A stretch of 20,170 nucleotides of DNA from a virus. Within the stretch, counting starts at the first letter, position 1. Each line of letters begins with the position of its first letter. The notes under the pieces were generated by a model. It ran no database searches, had not been told where the DNA came from, and worked only from the letters and a program-made list of their open reading frames with translations. Below are positions 14,757-20,170 of this stretch, in pieces. The stretch covers positions 1-20,170 of IMG/VR virus record IMGVR_UViG_3300021197_000903. The stretch is one strand, 5' to 3'. A program made the position numbers and the translations under genes.

Positions 14757-17266
14757 TGACAAATTTTAGAAATGCAATGATGGCGGCGGCATACACCGCT
14801 AGTGCATCTGGTGTGACAATCGAAAACTCTGCGTTGTTCTCAGCAGTTAATCAAAGTTTGTCGAGAAGTCAGGGAAGCGGATCAAACACCGTTTGGACTT
14901 TTTCAAGTTGGATATATAAATGCGAAAGTAAAAATCAAGTGTTCCTAAATTCTGGAAGTTCGCCAGAAGGACAACTAGGTTGGGATACCAGCGACAGATT
15001 ATATATTTATAACGGCAGTACAATTGTTGCACTAACGACTCAAGTTTTTCGTGATATTGGTTGGTATCATATTCACATTGCCTATAACACATCTGCGTCA
15101 GGTACAGATAAGGTTAAACTTAGTGTCAATGGTTCGCTTGTTAGTGCCTTCGATACAGACAATAGGTCTTCAGCTGGTGCCTTTAACAATATGAATCAAA
15201 GTGGTCAGACACTAAGGTTAGGGAATAATGGCAGTGATTCTGGAACTGTTTGCCTATCAGGATTTATGGCTGAAACTGTTATCTTAGATGGAACAGCATC
15301 ACAAGCTACGAGCTTTGCAGAGTATGACTCAACAGGAACATATTGGACACCACTAGCAAGTGCAACAATCAAAGCATTAACATTTGGTACTAATGGTTTC
15401 TATTTAGATAACACTACAAATGCTGAAACTTCAGCAACTGGTTCTAACTCGTTCACGAATAATAATACTGTTACAACTACTTCATTAATGACTCCGACAA
15501 AACTTCCAAGACTTCTTTGGAATCCTTTATCACCAGCATTTGCCGGAACTCTAAGTCAAGGCAATACTAAACTAGCATCAAGTGGTGTACATCAAGGAGC
15601 TTTCGCAAATACTAATTTCCCAAAAACTGGAAAATGGCAGACTGAAGTGTTAGTTGATGTAAGCGGAAGTTCTAGTGCTATTGTATCATTTGCAATTATG
15701 CCAAGCTTATCGTCAGAATCTCTGAACCAATATATAGGAGATAACTCTGATTCATATGGATTTTATGTTTACCCTACAAATCAAGCATTTTATAGTGGAA
15801 CAAGCAGTGTATTCACAACGGGTTCTGTGGCTAGATCAACATTCAAATATCAAATTTGTTGGGACGCATCTGCTGGAGATGGTACAGCAGATGTTTATTT
15901 TGGCATAGATAATACTTTTTATGACAATGATGGAAGCACTGACGGAAATCCAGCAACGGGCGCAAATCCAACTATTGAAAATTTAGATATAAGTACTTCG
16001 GAATGGAATTTATTAGGGATACCTTATGACGCAGGTACATTAACGACTGCTGATGAAGCTGATTGGGAATATTCAATACAATCTGGCTACACAGCATTAA
16101 ATTTAACAAATGTAACAGACGCTGTGACGTTACCCACAAGCACAATCGATGATCATTTCAGAACAATTTTGTATACAGGAAATGGATCAACTCAAACAAT
16201 CACGACAACTATTCGGCCTGATTTTATCTGGACAAAAAATCGAACTAGCTCTGGCCCAGCAATTGTGGATGCTGTTCGAGGGCCAACCAAAAGTGTTCAG
16301 ACAAATTCTTCTGGGAATGAATTTACAAGTTCGAACTCAATTACATCTTTAGGCGCAACTAGTTACGATTTAGGGTCAGATGGTGATCACGGAAGTTTCA
16401 ACGATAATGGTGATGCCCACGTCGCTTGGGTCGCACAGCTTGGAGGTGTTCCTAGTGCAACAAATTCCGCTGGTGCTGGTGCTACCCCGACAGCCAATAG
16501 CGTAAAAATTGATGGATCAAATCTAGGATCGGCTTTAGCTGGAACAATCCCAGTTACGAAACTAAGTGCCTCAACCGAGTTTGGGATGAGTGTTATTTCT
16601 TACACAGGCAACGGATCGGCTGGTGCAACTTTTTTTCATGGGTTATCAGCAACACCACAAATGTATTGGGTCAAAGGTCTGGATGGCGGTGATCACTTTT
16701 ATGTATACCACTCAGGTGTAGCATCTGACGCTGAAACCGATGCTTTGCTCTTAAATGGCACGAGCGGATCGTATGATGATGCGACTCTGTGGAATGATAC
16801 TGCGCCAACGTCTTCGGTCATTTCTTTAGGAAGTAATAATGGCGTGAATCAATCTGGTAAAAAATATCTAGCTATAGCCTTTGCACCATCTGCATTTTGT
16901 ATGGTGACCAGTTGGCTTGGAAATAATAACTCGAACGGTACTTTCGTGCCTACGGTAAGCACTTTGTCAGATGGCATTGTGCCGATGGAGCCGAGATGGG
17001 CTTTGATAAAACAAAGTTCTGCGGCTGGGCAAAATTGGTATATGTATGATCGAGTGCGTGATCCGATTAATCCGATGACTAGAGATTTAAGAGCTAATGC
17101 CGCAACTGCTGAAAGTGGCGATTCTTCTGATAGCATTGATTTTTTAACCAGCGGTATAAAATTTTATTCAAATCATTCTGGCACCAATGCCGCTCAAACG
17201 TATGTCGCTTTAATTTTTGGTCAGCCGATAATTTCTAAAGATAAGACACTGTTGGCTGGGCGTTAA
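14756..17266 (+). CDS. Multidomain tail fibre / adhesin (LamG-like, SPRY-like, three DUF7483-like repeats)
   Basis: The first in-frame ATG beyond the upstream stop is 14756 (TAATG overlap), giving 836 residues; a longer start at 14720 would sit inside the previous gene. No clear Shine-Dalgarno is seen, so translation may depend on coupling. Domains in order: a LamG/concanavalin-like domain at about 46-220 (TFSSWIYKC, GWYHIHIAYNT, VKLSVNGSLV, LRLGNNG); a SPRY/B30.2-like domain at about 258-448 (GKWQTEVLVDVS, SYGFYVYPTN, IGIDN-like FGIDNTFYD); and three related beta units at about 468-565, 608-712 and 713-830, built as YTGNG...P..IW.K.R...(loop)..YVA. They resemble DUF7483 of marine phages. This is a typical adhesin that would sit near the tip and bind host glycans or surface layers. 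The exact receptor is unknown. Confidence 0.82.
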   Translation: MTNFRNAMMAAAYTASASGVTIENSALFSAVNQSLSRSQGSGSNTVWTFSSWIYKCESKNQVFLNSGSSPEGQLGWDTSDRLYIYNGSTIVALTTQVFRDIGWYHIHIAYNTSASGTDKVKLSVNGSLVSAFDTDNRSSAGAFNNMNQSGQTLRLGNNGSDSGTVCLSGFMAETVILDGTASQATSFAEYDSTGTYWTPLASATIKALTFGTNGFYLDNTTNAETSATGSNSFTNNNTVTTTSLMTPTKLPRLLWNPLSPAFAGTLSQGNTKLASSGVHQGAFANTNFPKTGKWQTEVLVDVSGSSSAIVSFAIMPSLSSESLNQYIGDNSDSYGFYVYPTNQAFYSGTSSVFTTGSVARSTFKYQICWDASAGDGTADVYFGIDNTFYDNDGSTDGNPATGANPTIENLDISTSEWNLLGIPYDAGTLTTADEADWEYSIQSGYTALNLTNVTDAVTLPTSTIDDHFRTILYTGNGSTQTITTTIRPDFIWTKNRTSSGPAIVDAVRGPTKSVQTNSSGNEFTSSNSITSLGATSYDLGSDGDHGSFNDNGDAHVAWVAQLGGVPSATNSAGAGATPTANSVKIDGSNLGSALAGTIPVTKLSASTEFGMSVISYTGNGSAGATFFHGLSATPQMYWVKGLDGGDHFYVYHSGVASDAETDALLLNGTSGSYDDATLWNDTAPTSSVISLGSNNGVNQSGKKYLAIAFAPSAFCMVTSWLGNNNSNGTFVPTVSTLSDGIVPMEPRWALIKQSSAAGQNWYMYDRVRDPINPMTRDLRANAATAESGDSSDSIDFLTSGIKFYSNHSGTNAAQTYVALIFGQPIISKDKTLLAGR
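16157..17245 (+). repeat. Three diverged tandem DUF7483-like units in the adhesin
   Basis: Unit 1 (about residues 468-565) starts ILYTGNGSTQT and ends AHVAWVAQLGG. Unit 2 (608-712) starts ISYTGNGSAGA and ends KYLAIAFAP. Unit 3 (713-830) starts TSWLGNNNSNGTF and ends TYVALIFGQP. Each has a YTGNG-like opening, a central strand with WxK or WALIK, and a closing strand with VAW, LAIAF or VALIF. They are recognisable only at protein level. Confidence 0.6.
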
Positions 17267-17267
17267 T

Positions 17268-17303
17268 ATGGAGTTAGACGGTAAAATTTTAGGAGAAAGA
17301 TAA
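17268..17303 (+). other. Possible tiny ORF or leader peptide before the fibre-assembly gene
   Basis: Between the adhesin stop (17264-17266) and ATG 17303 there is an 11-residue frame, MELDGKILGER, starting 1 nt after the adhesin stop and ending in a TAATG overlap with the next gene. Its codons contain the AGGAG that serves that gene. It could be a coupling peptide, a remnant, or chance. Support is positional only. Confidence 0.25.
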
Positions 17304-17797
17304 TGTACGTAATAGAAAACAAAAATAACCAACAAGTAGCGATCTTGCACAATCTGTCTGTAGTCAAAAGACCTGACGGTGGTATGACAAGCAACGCCAA
17401 AGTCGATGAGCAGTTATACGATGAAGGTGGGACAGTTTACTTCATCAGAGAAGTAGAAGAAGTCTCTGAGGGTACAGGGAGTCAGAAAGCTAACTCACCT
17501 CAACCTGAGTACAAAGACGGTAAGTGGAAACGTATAACCAAGTACAAAGAGCCAACAGTGCCAGCAGAGGTTGTCTACCAAGGAACTGACGAAGACGCTA
17601 AAAACTCAGACGGTGTTTCAACATACGATAAGTTTTATGCAGACAATTATAAAACATACCGTCAAAGTGCATACCCCAATGTCGAAGAACTTATTGTAGC
17701 CCTGTGGGAGAAAGAGGTAGAAGGTCGTTCAACTGATGCAGACGCTCTCGAAGTAAAACGTCAGGCAGTTAAAACAAAATACCCTGCGCCGGAGTAA
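17303..17797 (+). CDS. Probable tail fibre assembly / chaperone-like protein
   Basis: A 164-residue, charged, hydrophilic protein. The N-terminal half (YVIENKNNQQVAILHNLSVV, then a D/E-rich strand region) and the Lys/Pro-rich middle (KDGKWKRITKYKEPTVPAEV) are variable. The C-terminal part has the recognisable pattern YRQSAYPNVEELIVALWEKE followed by a 'KRQAVKTKYP' end. A helical ...R..AYP..EELI.ALW... C-terminus is characteristic of small phage fibre-associated proteins (XkdW/DUF4376-like fibre-assembly chaperones), usually encoded just after a fibre. Position directly after the adhesin fits that. AGGAG at about 17291-17295 precedes ATG by 7 nt. The codon use (C-ending Thr/Tyr codons) seems to differ from the AT-rich adhesin, hinting at a different history. 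Confidence 0.6.
   Translation: MYVIENKNNQQVAILHNLSVVKRPDGGMTSNAKVDEQLYDEGGTVYFIREVEEVSEGTGSQKANSPQPEYKDGKWKRITKYKEPTVPAEVVYQGTDEDAKNSDGVSTYDKFYADNYKTYRQSAYPNVEELIVALWEKEVEGRSTDADALEVKRQAVKTKYPAPE
17791..17794 (+). promoter_or_regulatory. Ribosome binding site supporting a TTG start
   Basis: GGAG overlaps the end of the fibre-assembly gene and is 9 nt before TTG 17804. The membrane segment starts within the first ten codons, and no ATG lies between the upstream stop and that segment, so this is the best available start. Confidence 0.6.
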
Positions 17798-17803
17798 TTC
17801 AAA

Positions 17804-18145
17804 TTGGAGCTAGGACTGCGAGAGTTACTTACCATTGGAACGGTGTTGGCGGGGCTTGGCGGCACTTGGGCGGTAATCAAGTCAACCGTTGCTCGCATCC
17901 AAGAAGACCTTAAAGGTATTCAAGACGAAATTCAGTCACTCAATATACGCTTAGATAATACCGAGTCAGGCGATGCCGTTATGAAACACCAAATATCAGT
18001 AATTGGTGGAATTTTAAGTCCTGGCAATTTGGAATCTACGGCGAGAGAAGCTGAAGCTCTGACAAATAGAATGAACGCTTGTCGTCGAGATGTAGATACA
18101 TTGATGCATATGCACAATGGGAAACACATGTCAGTGGAGAAATAA
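17804..18145 (+). CDS. Small membrane protein with coiled coil, holin/XhlA-like
   Basis: A 113-residue protein with a TTG start supported by GGAG 9 nt upstream. One hydrophobic segment near residues 8-28 (LLTIGTVLAGLGGTWAVIKS) is followed by a long amphipathic helix at about 29-56 (RIQEDLKGIQDEIQSLNIRL) typical of coiled coils, then a polar C-terminal region with HMHNGKH. This single-helix-plus-coiled-coil design is shared by haemolysin XhlA-type and DUF2730-type phage membrane proteins linked with lysis. It lies at the beginning of the lysis-side cluster and overlaps the next gene at TAATG (18145). Membrane anchoring is seen; the lysis role is inferred. It could equally be an accessory membrane component of the virion. 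Confidence 0.6.
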   Translation: MELGLRELLTIGTVLAGLGGTWAVIKSTVARIQEDLKGIQDEIQSLNIRLDNTESGDAVMKHQISVIGGILSPGNLESTAREAEALTNRMNACRRDVDTLMHMHNGKHMSVEK

Positions 18146-18381
18146 TGTTTAAAGCTGTGATATTTCTTTTTATTTACACCGGAGAAGTTGGCATCCCGAC
18201 TATTATTAATGATCCATTGCCACCCACAAAAACATTTTCAGAGTGCCTCTTACGAGGGGCAAATATTATAAAAGTTATCTACCAAGGCAAGCACGTTATT
18301 GTTGAGGCGAAGGCTGGTTGCGTGAAAGTTAAAGAACAAAAAAAAGATGGTGAGGGAAAAATAGAGGAAAAAGCAATTTAA
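18145..18381 (+). CDS. Small possibly exported phage protein, unknown function
   Basis: ATG 18145 (TAATG overlap) gives 78 residues. The first 12 residues are hydrophobic (FKAVIFLFIYTG), which could be a signal peptide or a short membrane anchor, but no clear cleavage site or lipobox is present. After a Pro-rich turn (NDPLPPTK), two cysteines at 34 and 59 could form a disulphide, as expected for a periplasmic protein. The C-terminus is Lys/Glu-rich (VKVKEQKKDGEGKIEEKAI). Small two-cysteine exported proteins are found near lysis genes of marine phages. A spanin-like role is possible but unproven, and it might have an unrelated role in the envelope. Confidence 0.5.
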   Translation: MFKAVIFLFIYTGEVGIPTIINDPLPPTKTFSECLLRGANIIKVIYQGKHVIVEAKAGCVKVKEQKKDGEGKIEEKAI

Positions 18382-18393
18382 GGAATCTTATTT

Positions 18394-19494
18394 ATGGCCC
18401 TAGCAAAATGTTCAGATGATGAGTTTATTAAACTATTTCAACAACACGGCGCAACTGAGCTAAGTAAAATTTTAGAAACAAGTGTCCGAAGTGTGTTTTC
18501 TCGACGTCGGTCAATTGAAAGTAGAATTGGTTCCAGTCTCAATTCTCCAAACGCTAGTTTAAAAATTTTAGGTGAAAGTACACTTTACGATGCTGAAGGT
18601 GAAGTAAAACTAACCTGGGTAAAAACTACAGCCGACAAAGAAAAACAAGAGCAAATTTTTCGTGATGGCGTTTTGGCAATGTCAGAAAAATTGCCGCGAT
18701 TAAAACCAATTAATTCCCCAGCACAATCGCTACCAGATTTATTAAATTTGTATACCTTAACAGATTTCCATTTGGGGATGCTCGGTGATGACTGGGACAA
18801 TAAAACGGCGGAAGATGTTTTAATAAATTGTTTTTCGGAAATGATCAACAATTCGCCGAAAGCACACACGGCGATTATCTGTCAGCTTGGCGATTTTTTG
18901 CATTCTGATTACCCTGGATTGAGAAGTGAAACACCGTTATCTGGACATTTACTAAATAGCGATGGTGAGCCCCATAATATAATTGCATCGTCAATAAAGT
19001 TATTACGACGAGTTGTAGACGCGTCACTTACTAAACATGAAAACGTCCACGTTATTATGGCGGAGGGCAACCACGACATTACGTCGTCGATTTGGTTGCG
19101 CCATATGTTCGACGCCTTGTATGAAGATAACCCCAGGGTGACGATTGATACAAGTGACCTTCCTTACTACGTCCACCATCACGGCGATACAATGCTTGCT
19201 TTCCATCACGGTCACTTAAAAAAGTTTTCTACTTTGACTTCAGTGTTTGCGGCAACATTCCCAGAAATTTGGGGTAAGACAAAATATCGATACGCTCATT
19301 GCGGTCACCTTCATCACGCCCAGGTCAAAGAAGATATGGGAATGACAGTAACTCAGCATCGAACACTGGCAAGTAAAGATGCTTATTCTAAAAGGCTATC
19401 TTATTTTTCAGAACGAAAAGCAGAATCCACAACCTACCATAAAAAATTTGGTCAAGTCGCATCAAATTATGTAACCCCCGAAATGATTATTTGA
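18394..19494 (+). CDS. Calcineurin-like metallophosphoesterase with N-terminal HTH-like segment
   Basis: This 366-residue protein is predicted to hydrolyse phosphoesters with two metal ions. The metallophosphoesterase motifs are all visible: D124-F-H126 (TDFHLGML), G166-D167 (QLGDFLH), G225-N-H-D228 (AEGNHDI), H271-H272-G-H274 (FHHGHL) and G304-H305-L-H307 (CGHLHH). The early part (about 8-45: DDEFIKLFQQHGATELSKIL, then a basic RSVFSRRRSIESRIG) looks like a helix-turn-helix that could touch DNA or RNA. Similar phage proteins occur near the fibre and lysis genes of many marine phages, mostly without biochemistry. Possible substrates are DNA ends, nucleotides or cyclic signals. The AAGGA at 18380-18384 overlaps the upstream stop. 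Family is firm; substrate is unknown. Confidence 0.85.
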   Translation: MALAKCSDDEFIKLFQQHGATELSKILETSVRSVFSRRRSIESRIGSSLNSPNASLKILGESTLYDAEGEVKLTWVKTTADKEKQEQIFRDGVLAMSEKLPRLKPINSPAQSLPDLLNLYTLTDFHLGMLGDDWDNKTAEDVLINCFSEMINNSPKAHTAIICQLGDFLHSDYPGLRSETPLSGHLLNSDGEPHNIIASSIKLLRRVVDASLTKHENVHVIMAEGNHDITSSIWLRHMFDALYEDNPRVTIDTSDLPYYVHHHGDTMLAFHHGHLKKFSTLTSVFAATFPEIWGKTKYRYAHCGHLHHAQVKEDMGMTVTQHRTLASKDAYSKRLSYFSERKAESTTYHKKFGQVASNYVTPEMII

Positions 19495-19501
19495 GGTAAA
19501 A

Positions 19502-19804
19502 ATGCTACCGAATAGAAGAATATGTATAACGCATACTGCTGAGTATGAGAATAATAAAGTACACGTTTCCATCGGATACGATCCCGAAAATTTAGAAATA
19601 TGTGAGGTCTTTGCGGCAGGGCCAAAGATTGGAAGTTCAGCACAGGCGTTATTGTCTGATATTTGCATTGAGAGGTCACGCGCTTTGCAAGACGGCATAC
19701 AGCCCTCTTATTTTGCTTCTAGAGCATCACGAACTGACGATGGTCAACCGGTGTCAATTGCCGGGTTTGTGGCTGACGTTTTATTATTGGAGAGTCAAAC
19801 ATGA
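19502..19804 (+). CDS. Small TSCPD-like domain protein
   Basis: A 100-residue protein. NRRICITHTAEYENNKVHVS (strand), then EVFAAGPKIGSSAQALLSDI (turn-helix) and the end RSRALQDGIQPSYFASR with DGQPVSIAGFVADVL resemble the TSCPD domain that also occurs at the C-terminus of class II ribonucleotide reductases and as stand-alone phage proteins. The diagnostic T-S-C-P-D motif itself was not seen, so this is an approximate match by pattern. A stand-alone role for such proteins is not established. A Shine-Dalgarno-like GAGGT lies at 19493-19497. It overlaps the next gene by 4 nt (ATGA). Confidence 0.5.
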   Translation: MLPNRRICITHTAEYENNKVHVSIGYDPENLEICEVFAAGPKIGSSAQALLSDICIERSRALQDGIQPSYFASRASRTDDGQPVSIAGFVADVLLLESQT

Positions 19805-20170
19805 TTACACTTCTCGGAAGTCTGCTTGGTTTTGGTAGTTCAATGCTCCCAAAAGTATTTGAAATTTTTACTGATCGTTCTGACAAGTCGCACGAGCTAA
19901 AAGTATTAGAAATGCAGATGAAGGCGCAGTCGCAGGGACACGGAGAGAGACTAGAAGAAATAAATGCCGAAGCTGATATTAAAGAAATTCAAAGTCTGCA
20001 TCAACACGATAAGCTGACAGGCGTCGGTTTTATCGATGGTCTGCGAGGCTCAGTTCGACCCGTCGTGACTTATGTATTCCTCGCTTTATTTGTTACTGTA
20101 GAAATAGTCGCATTATTTTCTTTGATTAACGCTGGCACCAATGCCGGAGACGCGTTGCAAATTATTTGGT
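19801..20170 (+). CDS. Holin of gene-transfer-agent type (3' end outside window)
   Basis: At least 123 residues are visible. ATG 19801 overlaps the upstream stop as ATGA. The start is GSLLGFGSSMLPKVFEIFTD (hydrophobic, membrane or interface), then a charged helical stretch (ELKVLEMQMKAQSQGHGERL), and a strongly hydrophobic segment at about 88-107 directly after the 'GSVRPV' signature at 83-88 (VTYVFLALFVTVEIVALFSL). The SVRP.VTY pattern before a membrane helix and an N-terminal GF.gs.lp segment are features of the 3TM holin family for gene-transfer-agent release (PF11351-like). It would open the inner membrane at lysis. The rest, including further membrane helices, is cut by the window edge. 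Confidence 0.75.
   Translation, partial: MITLLGSLLGFGSSMLPKVFEIFTDRSDKSHELKVLEMQMKAQSQGHGERLEEINAEADIKEIQSLHQHDKLTGVGFIDGLRGSVRPVVTYVFLALFVTVEIVALFSLINAGTNAGDALQIIW

Noticed and set aside
16149-16352. 67-codon + strand frame inside the adhesin
   Set aside because: It is out of frame in the adhesin gene, and its residues are a frame-shifted version of the DUF7483-like unit. There is no sign of a programmed frameshift.
1-20170. tRNA genes, CRISPR arrays, insertion sequences, integrase or attachment sites
   Set aside because: No cloverleaf-like sequence, regularly spaced repeats, transposase or recombinase frames, or direct repeats at gene borders were seen. The whole window is explained by phage genes.

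Overview
This window looks like the structural (late) gene block of a tailed double-stranded DNA phage with a short, podovirus-type tail. All 24 called genes, 22 of them complete, are on the + strand and packed almost without gaps. The DNA is moderately AT-rich by eye. The product types (P22-type portal, SU10/DUF5309-type capsid protein, adaptor, gp10-like nozzle, ejection proteins, LamG/SPRY/DUF7483-like fibre) recall phages from aquatic metagenomes that infect Gram-negative bacteria. The host itself cannot be read from the sequence. No integrase, repressor, replication gene, tRNA or CRISPR array was seen, so lifestyle is undetermined.

Layout. Bases 1-5922 hold the head module: the tail of a small upstream gene, portal (132-2303), an unusual 442-aa protein with an internal repeat (2303-3631), an 87-aa protein, an acidic coiled-coil scaffold (3874-4929), the major capsid protein (4940-5887), and a strong intrinsic terminator (5896-5922), the only clear one seen. 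Bases 5966-9781 hold two small beta-rich proteins that may decorate the head, a conserved small protein of unknown role, the head-tail adaptor (6958-7566), the tail nozzle (7568-9028), a small beta protein and a 153-aa helical protein. Bases 9781-13761 encode three consecutive proteins of internal-virion/ejection type (293, 380 and 648 aa). Bases 13761-17797 hold two receptor-interaction proteins (331-aa fibre and 836-aa multidomain fibre/adhesin) and a probable fibre-assembly protein. Bases 17804-20170 hold a lysis and accessory cluster: a membrane/coiled-coil protein with a TTG start, a small possibly exported protein, a calcineurin-like metallophosphoesterase with an N-terminal HTH-like segment, a TSCPD-like protein and the start of a GTA-type holin cut by the window edge.

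How it works together. Portal, scaffold and capsid protein build the procapsid. The adaptor and nozzle close the portal and form the short tail. The ejection proteins would leave the virion with the DNA and help it cross the envelope. The fibres bind the host, and the holin region ends the cycle. Nine junctions overlap as TAATG or ATGA, and one more joins a possible 11-codon ORF to the next gene, which suggests translational coupling along one or two long transcripts. No stretch above 100 bases lacks a gene. The least explained parts are the 442-aa protein between portal and scaffold, the 153-aa protein before the ejection genes, and the phosphoesterase/TSCPD pair inside the lysis region.
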